A stretch of 64,000 nt of DNA from Rotaria sordida (Eukaryota; Rotifera; Eurotatoria; Philodinida; Philodinidae): positions 1-64,000 of the forward strand of contig CAJNOL010001217.1 in NCBI GenBank assembly GCA_905250125.1. The letters run 5' to 3'. Below, in pieces: positions 10,795 to 31,899 of this stretch. Numbering within the stretch: position 1 is the first letter of the stretch; every line of letters starts with the position of its first letter. The notes below the pieces were generated by a model. The model saw only the letters and a list, made by a program, of their open reading frames with translations. It was not told the origin of the DNA and made no database searches. The position numbers and the translations under genes were made by a program.

Positions 10795-12182
10795 TTCAAA
10801 ATTAGAAGTTATTGTTACTTCAGGGATTATGATTGGTTACTACATATTTCTTTTAATCTGTTCAATTCTCGATCGAGAGTAAATATGCATTACCACATAA
10901 TTATCATAAACAGAAATATTACTAAGTTTGAATAAGAAAAAAATTTACTTAGTAACAAATAAATAAAAAGTTTAAATAATACGATTAATTATGAGAGAAA
11001 CTTAATTAACACGTTATAAGTTGTTGTTTTTTAATAAACGTGTTATGGAAATGATATACTGTGAGTTATCATGCTGATAGCTCTTTTTAATAAAAGATGC
11101 ATAAATTTTTAAAAAATTTTTCTAATTTCTAAAATCCTCTCAAATATTATCTTTTATTCATTATGATCGAAGATGATCGAATAAAGATCTCAATTTAAAT
11201 AAACAGATTTTTTAAATTTGAAATAGTATAATAGATGTAAATCTTTAGGACGACCAATAGTACATTCCTCCATTAAAGATGCACTAAGAAACTATTTCAG
11301 ATACTTTCACAATCACAGTACGGTTTTCAAATTTTTATTTTATATGAAAAAGTATACTATTTAGTTTTTTTCATAAACAGCAACAAAAAAAAAAGAGATC
11401 ATCTCATTGAAATGTCGAGATTTCATCAATTGTCAAATACTCGACCCAGTTGCAGGATGCTAGCACATGTGATTGTAAAGGGAAGTGCACTACAAAAATT
11501 AATGTTCTTGTAATTAAAAAAAAAGGAAGCTTGTTGTTCGACAAAATATCATTCAAACCAAAGTGGTTGTACAAATATGGATGAATAGATGAAAATATTT
11601 TGTCTTGTAAATTATTAGTGAAACGAAAAGATATTGTTAATTAAAAAAACAATAGATATTCTCTTTTGATTTTAATTGTTTTGATTGTACGAATTTATCT
11701 TTAGACGAATTCTAATTTTGCTTATATCATATATATGTGATAATCTTCAAATTCTTCATTGAATTTCAAGTGTTTGTATTCTTGTCTTAACTTAAGTATC
11801 ATATGAACGAAAGGTATGATTATATCAACAGTTTCTTACATATGATACAACATACATAACATAGTTGTTCATAATATATTGTTCAAAATTCATTGTAGCA
11901 TTGAAATGAAATCTACTAGTGAACAAAGACTTTTCGTTTCTTTCTATAAGATTATTCTAACACAAGTTTCATATCAAATTTTAAATAAAATCAAAGTTTT
12001 TTTTCTTGTATTTCGTTGTATTAAAATACACACGCACACACAAAACAAACAAGCGAAAATAAGAAATTTTGCAAAGACAAAAAAAAAAAACAAAATTTTC
12101 ATACACATTGAATAATTTTAAATAACGAGTACATATTATTTAATTTATTTTCAAAGAAAAAAAAAACACCAATTGTACAAAA
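10795..12182. other. AT-rich intergenic DNA
   Basis: No exon, RNA gene or clear repeat was recognised. There are homopolymer runs and a short CA-rich tract near 12029-12050. The sequence up to 12182 is probably 3' flank of prickle. Confidence 0.4.
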
Positions 12183-15100
12183 TTAACTAATAATACAATC
12201 TTTTTTCCTTCGTCCACTATTTGATTTGTTATCTTTTTTATTGATTATCATTGGTTTTTTCATTAATGCTGGATTAATTGTATTCTTTCCTTGTTCATAT
12301 TCATCAACATAAGTAATTTTTGTTCCATAATTAATTGGTTTTTTTATTCGATTTCCATGAATGTCATATTGACGATAAATTGCATCTAAATCATCGTCAT
12401 TTTCTGAATCTGAAGATGACGATGATGATGATGATGACAAATAATATTTTTTTGATCGATTATTTGTTACTGATGAACGTTCAATATTTTTCTCTTTGTC
12501 ATCATCAACAAAACGAACATGATGTTGTTTAGTAAAACGTCCTGAACCATTTAATGAACGTGAACGTGGAAATTGTGCGGTAGTTGTTGTTGTTGAAAAA
12601 GCAACTGATTTTGGTCTTGATATTGGATACATAATTTCATTTGAATCAAAATGTTTTAAACGATTTTTTGGTATTGATGAATCAATTAAAGTATCTTGAG
12701 ATATAATTGAATGATTTGTTTTATTTGAATTTATTCGAGATATTTTATTACTTAAATCTGGTAATGATGAACGTGATGATTTTGATGTTGAACATCGTGC
12801 TATTTCAAGTGTTGCACCATGACGATCAAGTTGTTCAAGATTTAAATCATTATAAAATTGTATTGGTTCACGTGAACGACTATTTGTTACAAACATTTTA
12901 TTTTGATGACGATTTTTTAATATTGATTCAGGTGATGATTGAAATTGTAAAAATACTTGTGGTTTATCTTTATCATAGTTTAAACTACAAAAAAAAAAAA
13001 AAAAAAAAATTCAAAAAACAAATATTTTCTTTTTACTTTGTTTGAAATTGTTGACGATTATTTTTATATTTTCGTGTACCTGTACCATCAGATAAATAAC
13101 CATTATTATAATCACGTTTATATTTACTAATATTAACACCATCAGATACATAACCACCTTGTTCTTTTGATCGACTAGATATTGTACGAATATTTGGTTG
13201 TTGTTGTTGTTGTTGTTGAAATGGTTTTGGACGTGGAGGAAGAACTTTAACATGTTGATGATTTGTTTGTTTATATGTTATTGGTATTAAATCAGGACTT
13301 TTATCAAATTTTTCTTGTTGAATAAATTTTTTATGATTAAAACGATTATTACGTTGTAATGCACAATCATTTGAACAAAAAAGTGCACCATATCGAGGAA
13401 AAAAAGCACGATTAAGAAGTGGTATACGACATGTATAACAATAAAAACATTCATCAGTTGCATGCCAATGTTGAGATTCATGTGCCATTTGTGCTTGATC
13501 AGTTTCAATACGTTCACCACATGTATCACAATATTCTGCATACATTGTTTCAAAACAACTTAAACAAAATGGTTGATTTTGTCGCATAACATAACGTTCT
13601 CCACCCAAGCGTTTTTTACAATTGGAACAAGAAAAATGGTCCATATGCCAACTATAACCTTCAGCTTCGGTACATTCATCACTGAAGATAATCTAACATA
13701 AATGGAAATAAAAAGAAAAAAAAGAACAATTAGTTTATGTCGTTCGACGGTAGTCAATCTGATACAACAAGATTATTACCATCATCATCATCATCATCAT
13801 CATCGACATCAACAAACGTCGACGATCTATTACCCAACTATTCTCACTGTATTCACAATACTCCGAAGAGGCAAACAAATCGTCTAGTCCGACTCATAAA
13901 CATACATACTCAACAAATACATATACATGTACGTCTGGCATGTCAATAATACAAATACTTAAAACTTGTCATCACTGTATACCTTATGTGAACATGATAA
14001 TAGTCTTCTGTTCATATGTATGTGTATTGTCGAAAAATAAGAGAGAGAAAAAAGGCAACTAATAGTATTTCATTGTTTTATGCATGCAAATGCCTACCTA
14101 CATTGTTATCTATGATGATTATATAATCAATTATAGTTTCTTTCTTTTTTTTTTGCACGACAACTGTTCTCTCGTCTTATTCTCATTGATCAATCATCTA
14201 TCCGGTATATTTTTTGTTTCTATTTAACAATTTATCTAATTCGTTCTACATACTTCATCACATGCTGTACATCGTGGTTTATATAATTCAGCATGATGTC
14301 GACCACAATAAAGTAGACCATCTTTATGAAAATAAATTAAATTAACAAGAAATTCTTTGCATTGTATACAATTAAAACATTGTGGATGCCACAAACCATT
14401 TCGACCAGCTCGTTCAACATAAATACATATTGAACCTGAATCAATTAACTTTTGACACTAAAATGAAAAAAAAACGAAAATGAATATCAATCATATTCAC
14501 ATATATATATATATATATGTATAATTTTTATTTATAATATTAAACATCTGTTTGTCTTGTCTTATATTTATTTATCATCATCTCGATTGAGAATATCTGT
14601 TTTTGATTTCACACTGAGTGCTATCGATCCAATATACAGCAAATGTCATACACACTTACTGTTCACTCTAATCAATGAACTTTGCATTAAAAAAAAACGA
14701 AGAAGTTTTTTTTTGTTTCTTTCGTGTTGTAATTGTACACAATTAACTAGCTGATCATTTGATAGTGATTTTCTTACATCATGCTTCATCTTTTTTTTTT
14801 ATACGCTCGAAAGCTTCAATTTCATCAGTTAGTTTTGTCCTCAGATGTCAAATTTCGAAAAATGATACATATTCTTTTAAGTTCTGTCCATTTTTATTCT
14901 TGTTTCGTAATATATATTTGTACATGTATATATGTATTAATCTTTCCTCGAGGTAACATAGATGTACAAGTAAAAAAAAAAGAAATAATATATTCTTCAA
15001 TTTACCCCACGACATGGCAAAGGAGATTGTGTTAGTGGTAATTGTTTAGCAATGCCACGACCAAATGCATTATGTCGTTGTTGTTCGTTAAATGTTCGTA

Positions 15101-15695
15101 ATTCATTTTTTTCATCTTCATTCAATGAACGACAATATTTCACATCTGAATCTTGTGGTGGTAGTTGTATTTCAAGCATTTTCTATTCAATAAAATAAAA
15201 TAAAATTCATAAAAAAACTAATTTTTTCAATAGAATAACTTACTGTTCGATATTTTTCACCAATCGAATTAAGAAATGGTACTTTATCTTCGGAAAAACA
15301 TTTAAAAAATTGTCGAACCTTAAAATAATTATATTTAAATAAAGTTGAGTTTTTTTTCTTTAGTATAATTAAATATATACCTGTTCAGCTTTAAGGCCTG
15401 GTGGACACCATGCATATTCTTCAAGAGCACAACCAGAATCATCATCACTAGTCGATGAACGAGAATGTTGCTGTTGCTGTTGTTGTTGTTGCTGTTGAGG
15501 AATCATTGTATTCGTTGTTGAATTTTCTTTCCGTGTGATCAACTGAGTATCGGCACACACTCTAGATAGAACAGTAGATGAATGAATACAAAACATCTTA
15601 AGCAATCCATCATGTCTATGAATGTGCTCGTGTCTCGGCCATAGTATCAAATAAGAAAACGAGGGGAGGGAAGATAAATCTCTGTCATTTTTCAT
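12183..15695 (-). CDS. prickle: Prickle: PET and triple LIM planar cell polarity protein
   Basis: Exons 15695-15381, 15318-15244, 15182-15006, 14457-14254, 13692-13037 and 12984-12183 are phase-consistent, about 742 aa. The order is a poly-Gln N-terminus, the conserved [13 protein letters not shown], the PET domain ([35 protein letters not shown]), then LIM1 ([30 protein letters not shown]), LIM2 ([19 protein letters not shown]) and LIM3 ([20 protein letters not shown]). The C-terminus is RRKKDCIIS, a CaaX box matching the farnesylated end of animal Prickle. Prickle works with Vangl at the membrane in planar polarity. The tail carries poly-Ser, poly-Asp and poly-Gln runs. The start is uncertain: ATGs at 15695, 15596 and 15506 are all upstream of the first conserved motif. 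Confidence 0.93.
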
Positions 15696-16431
15696 AAAAC
15701 ATAAGAGCGAAAATGATGTATATACTACTGGATTATCAAGATAACATCTCGAACTTTAAAAACAAAAGAATAAGAAAGAAGATGAAATAACATTTGTTAC
15801 ATTGAAGAAATAATCATAAAAGGCCAACATAAAATAAATAATTTTACCCTGTAATATAACTGATAAATTTCAAGATCAATTTAATAGTCATAATGTCTTC
15901 TCTTTTCAATATGTATATAGAGAAACAAATAGAAAAAATGACAGTTATTTATTAAGAGTGGGAAAAAAAACAGTAAATGAAATCAGATAATTGGATTAGT
16001 GCGGTGACTCTACCTTGGGCGTGAACAGACAAACATTGTTCAAATAGCTTACGTACATGAAAAATGGTTTACAATCATCAATGTTAAGTGCATATACGAG
16101 AAAAGCTAATCAAGCGGAAATATGCAAGCAGCTTTCATTTTTTTTTTTCTTCTTTTTTAACAAATTTTTAACTACTCACACATACATATATATATATATA
16201 TATATGTACTGTAACTCAAAAGTTATGATGCAATAAATGAGAAGACGAACAGATGGTATCTCATTGAAGAGACAAGTTCGATATAAATAATACAAATATT
16301 AAAAAAACAAAAAAGAATGAACAAATGGGTACGTTACTATGATGATGCAGTCAGCTTGGGAAAATGATGAGAGTCTTTTTTTTTCATTTATAAGCAATGA
16401 ATGAGAGTACTGTATGCTTATCGGGAGAGAA

Positions 16432-16464
<33 letters not shown>

Positions 16465-17398
16465 AATGAGCGACGGTAGCGATAGAGAAAAAGGCACCTA
16501 ATTAACGATAATAGTATAAGATTGTTACTACGTATGGATATGGTTGCATGCATGTTTAGCTTGAAACTATATATATTAATAGAAATGAACTTGTTCTTAT
16601 TCTTTTTTTGGTTGTATTATCAAATGTGATTAGAAGAATATTGAAAAAAAAATTTACCTTTATTAATTATTGTCATAGTGTAAATATGGAATTTTCTTTG
16701 TCTTAATAGATCTCTGTTTTTTTTTGTTTTTCCAGAATTCGTTAATAGAAAATTCTGATATAGAGAATGAGACGAAGAATGTCTAACTAAGAAAACGAAC
16801 TGGACGAATGTATGAATAGAGGCACAATGATATTCGTTCAACGACGACTGTTGTGAACGTCAGAGAAAGAAAGCAAAAATTATTATGACACGATGGTTTG
16901 CCTGCTATAGCTACTGTACAAACAAAAAACGAAGAGTTAGGTTGTTCGTTCGTTTCGTTCTTCTTTTTTTCTTCTTCTTCTTGTTTCGCACTTGCCTTCT
17001 TTCAACTATCGTCGCGACAAAAATATTCAAAATTTTCGCGTGCGCTCATCAATTGTATATGCACGAGCGAAATAAAAAAAAAATGAAAGAACACAGGTAA
17101 AAGAAATGTAATGAATTGAAGAAGATTGTTCAATGAGTCCTTTTTTTTTGATTTGTGCAAACATCTGCCGAAAGGCGTAGTATGCATATGCTGTGACAAC
17201 ATGACACTTTGACATATCTATTTCTCCCATCTACTTTAGATGAGTCTAACTCATTTTTGTCAATCGTATACATTCTCGCCTCTGTCCATTCTATTCATTA
17301 GTTCTACTAAATCAAAAATAAAATTGTGTGACGACACTGCTTTTGTATGTTATCTTGATAGAAGACAAAGAATAGCATTTAACTTTTACATGCATATA

Positions 17399-17432
<34 letters not shown>

Positions 17433-19465
17433 TTCTTTACTTAGAATGTAATTCAGTGGATTAAGAGGCAAATAACATGTCACTATACACATAGACGAAT
17501 GTCAATAAGATGCTTTGCTTATATATATATATATAGATATAGATAGAGTGTGAGTGTGAATTTTGCATATAGAATCAGCTTGATTTTATTGATTCTTTTT
17601 TGTTTTCTTGTTGCTGAATGATGTCGGTATGTGAAGAAGTCTTTTTGAAGAAGAAGAAGAATATCACTTTGTAGTTTATTGCTTAAAAATAGATATGAAA
17701 AATTGTTGATATTTTAATGTATAATGTTAAAGTTGATATATTGTATTTATTTTTAATGAGTACTTTTAAATGTTTAATTTGACAATCATTTTTTTGCAAT
17801 TGCAAAGAAAACTTAGATGAATTATACTTTGAATAAACGTTGATGTATTTTTATGTCTTACAGACAGATGGTTATCAATTATATGCTTTGATTATCGAAA
17901 GTATTTACCAGTATATTGATCATTAAACCATCTGTAGTTATAATCGTTACCTTGATAGTTATTGTTGATTTAGAATATATATATAACAGAAGTGTATGCA
18001 TAGGAATATTCTAAGAAGGATTCAAAGCAGAAAAAATAAGATTAACTAAATAAATAGACATGTGCAATCATCATGACCGATCAATTCATTAAAGAGATAG
18101 ATAAACATGTTGTGTTAAAGACATATACTTGACCGATGGATGATTCTACAATAGCAGAAATAATTTATCATAATCAATATGTTATAAAATAGAAATGATA
18201 ATAGAATCTTTCTGAATATGTTAATATTTTTTGTGAAGTCATTATGAAATATCGTTAATAAAAAGTTGATGATTCTATGTTGAATTATTATTTATATTGG
18301 TTTCAATAATTGAATTCTTTACGAAGACATATTGTAGACAATAAAATGTTAATTGAGAAAATGTATATCTGATAAACAAAGACACATAGAACTTATTTTG
18401 TTTTTTTTTTAGTATAAAATAATAATATTACTCATAAAAAAAGACTTTACTATTAACACCAACAAAAAATAGTAGTTAATATATTCTAAAACCTTAAGTT
18501 AAATAGAAAGATGAAAAACTTCACATAATCTGCGGGGCGAAAGACTTGACAGAAAATATTCATTCATTTTTCGGCTACTTAAAGAGTATTTGTTAGAACT
18601 AGACCTTTTTTTGCTCTTTCCGAATATGTATTCAGAATTTTCTTCTAGGATAAGATTGAACGCCTATCATCAGATTATTTCAAAATATCTAAAATGAAAT
18701 GCTTTCCTTCAGTAGAAGACTCCGGATCTTCTATGATGTCTCATTTACTTCCAGATTTTTGAATTAAAAGAGTTTTTCAAAAAACCCCAACGATTTCGGG
18801 TATTTGGAAAGAAAATTTTAAAAGCCCAGAAATAGAATGTTAACCTCAGTCTTTTAAGATTTTACAGCTTAAAAGCCTGAAAACTAGGCATATTTTGATA
18901 TGAATATACTAATTAAAGCTCCAATTTTGCGATAAATTAATTAATTAAGATGACTTTCCAATTACGTCTTACTCATCGTTTCTCAAAGGGAAGGGTCTTC
19001 TATGGCAGGAAGAAATTTAGTAATTATACAGTATACTATTTTTTGTATTTCGATTGAAACCTATCAAATTCAAATTGTGAATCAGTTTTAATTGGTTCAT
19101 TTTTGTATGGCAAAGTTTGATCTACACAAAACGTGCTATTGACTTTTGCATGATCGGTTTTAAAACATTTGTATTTTTAAAAGCATTTTTTTAACTAATG
19201 CTGATTTTCATAGAAATTAACTGTTTAATAAAAACACATAGATGAGATTTCGCTTATTTTAATATTTCATTTTGTATATAGTTCAGTAATGAAGAGTATT
19301 AGAGAAAACTTTAATTATTTCTGTTAGGTGAAAATATGTATTTGAGTTGTGAAAGTTTTTGATTCAGTAGACTTTAGTTAAAGATTCAATAGACAGAATG
19401 ATTCCATTTTTTTTTCTGATCGAAAAAATTTATTAATTTCCTTTTTAAAACAAAAAAAAACAATA
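15696..19465. other. Long AT-rich intergenic region with microsatellites
   Basis: This 3.8 kb is probably the 5' region of prickle and the 3' flank of PUS7. It contains TA runs (16188-16205, 17396-17415, 17521-17535), a GA tract (16424-16465) and long T runs. No exon with conserved protein was found, and short frames here have low-complexity translations. Confidence 0.45.
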
Positions 19466-22400
19466 TCACAAAACAACATCTTCGATTTCTTCAATTTCTT
19501 CTTCTTGATTAATTATTGTTTCATTTGTTAATGATGATTGTTCTTGTTGTTGATGATGAGTTTGAAGTTTTGATTCATTTCGATGTAATATTTCTCTTAA
19601 TGCCATTGTTGCATAAGATGATTTTGGTAATGAAAATGCAAGAATTAATCCTTTATATGTATTTAATTCTGATTTTAAATCTATAAATAAATAATAAATG
19701 AGAGAAAAAAAAACTAATTTCTTACTATTATTATGATTCATTAATCGATCATAATCACTTTGTAGAGGATCATCATTTATATTATCATAATAAACAATAC
19801 GATAATCAACTTGACCAGGACGTACAATAAATTGTCTATAATTTCCTGGTAAACTATAATCTTTAACATGATATTTCATTTGATCAATATTTATTCCATC
19901 TTCATTTAATAAATCTTTATACCATGAATGTATATCATTTAATGGATATTTAATATCATAGCCAGGTAATGGTAAAACAATTTGTTCAATTTTAATATTA
20001 TTTCGATTATTTTCGGTGACATAGAAAACATTTGTATCATTAGTTATATCATTTATATAAAGATCTCCAATAAGTATTTCATTACCATAAGTTATTAAAC
20101 GTTTTGAAACAATTTTATTCCATATCATTGATTGATATGCATGTAAATAAAGTAAACGTGTATTACGTGGTATTGATGAAAGTGCTCCAATTAAATTGGT
20201 TTGATCATGTTTTTGTAAACCACGAAGAAGATCAACTTCAATTGAACGACGATATGGAATTGTTCCATCAAGTATTGTTTTTATATCATGTGTTTTATTC
20301 CATTGATTTAATAAATTACGCAGCCATTCTTGTGTTATTGTTTCATCATATGCTAAAATAGCATTAATTGCTTGAGACCAATCATGTTGAAGTAAATATC
20401 TTCGAGGGAAAGAAAAAGATCAAAAAAAAAAAAGAAATGAATAAATTAAAAGAAAATAATTTACTTTCCAACTGTTTGTGTTGCTAATGTACGTGAACCA
20501 AATCGTTGTAAACCAAAATAATTAATAAATCCTTTTTCTATCCAATTTGTAACATAAATTTGAATATTTTCATTTGATTCAATAGAAATATTTCTAATGT
20601 AAACTTAATATATAGAATTTTTTTTTTATTTATTTTATTTAAAATTACCGAATAAATATTTCAAAACGATTTCCTTGTAATTGTCCAAGACGTAATGGAT
20701 TTTGACATAATTGAAAATTTCCTACTTTCACTGCTGATAAACGTTGATTTAAATTCTTAAACTTATTTGGTAATACTCTGAAACGCAAAAAATCATTGAA
20801 TTGAATTTAGTTTCCTTTTTTCTTTTAAATAAAATTACTTATGAATTGTTACTTCTTGACATGTTTTACCACGTTTATCTTTTATACCAGCATATTGAAA
20901 TAACGAGGTATTCATACTAAAGAAAAAAAAAACCACCATTTCTATGTCTATCTATCATTCGAGAGTTAAATAACTATGAACGATTATTTTATAGCTATGA
21001 TAGAACTTATATAAACTATCTGGTATCTTTTTTTTAATTTCTCAGTCCGTCCCTATTTGTATGAGCTCGTTTACATAAATACAACTAAAATTATTCTATA
21101 GAGCTGACGATTTTGGTGTTACTGTTGGTTTGGCGAATTTTGTTTATCAATTAGTTGTTCAATTTTCTTTTTCGTTAATGTAATACTCTTTTCAAGTAAG
21201 CAAAAACTTTTAATTTATTAAGCATCATCGAGTGATCGCACAATGCACAACAATAAATAAATGTACGTTGGCTTTTTTTCTTAGAGGAGCCAAGAAATAG
21301 CTAAAACTTGATCCTTCACTTATTCATATACGCAAAGGGTGCGAGATACTGGTGGGGAAAAGCTCGAATCTGGACCCGCAGTTTTCTAACGGTTGTTTTT
21401 GTCTATTGGAATCATTTTTCTTTTCCAATTATTAGTATGTCATTCATGAATGAGACTCACAAATTGATTTCAAATGAAAAAATTCAGAGACCGGATTCAT
21501 TCGAATCTCACGACAGCCATAGTGTATTAGAGAGGATTTTTTTAAAGTTCAGGATAGTTTCTGTTGCAAACACATGTATTTACGGTCATTGAGAGTGACA
21601 ATTATAATTTCTTTCTTTCCATATATTCTTTTCGATTTATCTTACTATTGCAATATTGAAATATTTAAACAAATCTGATTTCTACATCTCATTCATTTGC
21701 TGTCGAAATAAGTACGAGAAAAAAGAGAAGTTAAATACAATATTCTACAATCCATGATTTATTAGAAATCACAAAATCATTGTTAATATTTGAATGATCA
21801 TGATCCTTATGAGTTAATAGCAATACAGGAAAATGGATTGAAATGTCTCTTGCAAAAAAAACTTAAAATAATCCTGTTAATTTCAATTGATTGTTTTTGT
21901 TATAATTTAAATAATTATTTCTTTCTGAAATTTATCTTCAGCAGATACTCTAGTCGAGTGAAACGTTTCCAAAAAACAAAAAAAAAGAGAGAAGATTTTC
22001 TTTACTTTAAAAGTGCTCCTATTGATTGAATAGTATCCATTGTATCTCGATTTTCTTTATATAGAACAAATTTTAAATATGGTTTCGTTTTGTCTGGCCA
22101 TTGCTCTGTTGAACGACGTGTTTGATTAGCAATAGCTGAGAAAAGAAATCAAAAAAACAAAAACTAATATTTAAGTATTGAATAAAATCACTCACTCACG
22201 TTGATATGTTATTTGAATAGAACCATTGATTAATTCACTTTTAAGATTAATATCAATTGAACGAACAAAATGATGAATTGATGTACGTTGTTCTTTTGTT
22301 AAATCATCTGAAACAAAATAAAAAGATTTTTAGTTCTATTTGTCTTATTTTATTTTTTCTTACTAGCAGGAATTGAAATTAAATCTTTATCATGTGTTTG

Positions 22401-23909
22401 TGATAAGGTTTTTAAACGATCAATAATTTCTTCACTAAGTGGAACATTCTAAAAAATATTTAAATAGAAAATTTATAGGAAACTAATGGTTTTTTTTCTT
22501 TTCTTTTTTTTATAATATTAACTGTTAATGAATTCGATTTATTTTGATCAAAATTTGGACATGATAAATCAGTTAAATGAATAATTGAACCATCAGATGA
22601 AATTTCATTAACAAGAAAATCTGAATAACTATTTATTATAAAACATAGAAGTAAATATTTCTAGGAAAAAAAATCATACCGATATTTAATTATACCATCA
22701 AAACCATCATGATTCGATAAGAATTGAGTTATGCCAACGGATTCTTCAGGATTATTGTCTGATGAAGGATCTAAATTGGAAAAAATTTTTAATTGATTGA
22801 ATGCATTTTTATTTCGTTGTCTATAGAGTTGTTTAGAATATTGGTCCGCTTATACGAGTTGAGTATTCTTCGTTTGATTTCTCTCCTTACATTTCTACAG
22901 AAATAAATTGAATTAAGTTTCCATCGAGAATTTGATGGTGCACCTTCTGAAAAAGCAATCAGATCTGATGGATTCATTATATATCAGTCACTTGACATAT
23001 ATTATTTTCATGATGATAATAAAATTCTTTTTATCATTGATAGAACGTACAAAATGATTTCATGAATTGAATTGTTCAAAGTTTAGCACAAATGATTAAA
23101 AGACAATTTTTATTTCTAATATTACAATAAAATATCATACGTGAAAGATGAAGCAAAATAGAAATTTATCTAAATTCCATCATACATGTTATACATCTAA
23201 TATGGAAGAAAAAAGAAAAGCAAAGCTATCACTCAAATAGTCATTATAATGCGAAGATGATAAATGTGAAATTCTCGATTCAATAGATGACAGCATAAAC
23301 TACGTTTATGATATACAATTTTCAATATCAATACGGAAGAATAATGTTCTACTCATCTCACAGGATCTAACGAGGAAAGTCTCCTAAGTGGTTAAGTACT
23401 ATCAAATTGGGACTATATGCATCATGTAGGCCTTAATGAATTATGAACACTTCGAAAAGAATTCGAGTCTATAGCTTATTTCTATGCAAAGTTTCAAGTT
23501 GAAATTCAAAAATCAGTTTTTCTGGTGTTCCTGAAGCAGGCCACGGTATTGTATTGAAAAATAAAATAAAAATGCAATATGTTGACAGTAATCAGCTATA
23601 GGCGCCAATTCTTTTTGAGATATTCATAACCCATTAGGGTCTACACGATGCACATGCTTCCGGCTAAAAAGTAATTAATCAGTTAGGAGACTTCCCTCGT
23701 GAGAAGTAATGTTATCTTTATTAAATCATTCTTCGTTATAATGTTTGAATAAATTCCTTTATTACTAATTTATTTACAGAAATTTCTATATTAAAATGAA
23801 AATTATGAAAACGAATTGAACACTCTATTAACATATTCTTACCTGGTCGCATTCGTTTTCGAACTGGTTCATTAATATTTTCCATTGATGTCTTATTATT
23901 TGAATCCAT
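19466..23909 (-). CDS. PUS7: Pseudouridine synthase 7 (TruD family)
   Basis: Eleven exons, all phases closing to 603 aa: 23909-23843, 22770-22680, 22628-22523, 22448-22364, 22307-22200, 22135-22006, 20916-20839, 20777-20649, 20593-20465, 20399-19726 and 19680-19466. The catalytic TruD block is FQYAGIKDKRGK, with the Asp that attacks uridine. Other family blocks are VGITQFLSNHDGFDGIIKYR, LKFVLYKENRDTMD, LRLGQLQGNRFEIFIRN, FINYFGLQRFG, LYLHAYQSMIWNKIVSKRL, PLPGYDIKYP, DYSLPGNYR and SLPKSSYATMALRE. The enzyme isomerises uridine in tRNA and mRNA in the nucleus. The N-terminal exon (MDSNNKTSMENINEPVRKRM) is short and basic. Introns 1 and 6 are about 1.07-1.09 kb, far longer than the rest; intron 1 holds a MITE-like element. 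Confidence 0.95.
23370..23700. mobile_element. MITE-like element in PUS7 intron 1
   Basis: About 331 bp bounded by inverted ends ACGAGGAAAGTCTCCTAAGT (23370) and the complement of ACGAGGGAAGTCTCCTAACT (ending 23700). There is no coding frame inside. A target duplication was not convincing, so the exact edges are tentative. Confidence 0.55.
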
Positions 23910-24123
23910 CTAGAAATCGATTACTTAAAACATTTCTTTATCTTCTTTTTATCTTTATCTTGCAGATCAAAAGAAAAACAGTAAAGACTCGTTTGACAAA
24001 TCAACACAATACAAGTAGAAGGAAAGAGAAAAAAACCACAAACGAGATTTACAAACTAATTGGTAACGTATAGTTTGTACTAATAAAAATAAACAAAAGG
24101 AATTATGGTAATCATTTTGTTTT

Positions 24124-31718
<7,595 letters not shown>

Positions 31719-31862
31719 TGGTGTGTCTATTAATTTTTATTGATTTTGCTTGTCTTGTTGAAATAATAATCTGAATTGAAGTAAATTTAATCATTCGTTG
31801 AAAAATAAAGAAAAAAATTCTAATATGACTATCTAATAATGACTAATGTCTATCTCTACATT

Positions 31863-31899
<37 letters not shown>

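Noticed and set aside
16885..17464. Several overlapping frames of 60-75 codons on both strands
   Set aside because: Low-complexity Phe/Lys/Ser translations from T- and A-rich DNA, with no conserved motif or splice context.
21308..21592. 95-codon frame inside the long PUS7 intron 6
   Set aside because: Begins at a non-standard or weak start, irregular composition, no homology recognised. PUS7 exons splice across it in perfect phase.
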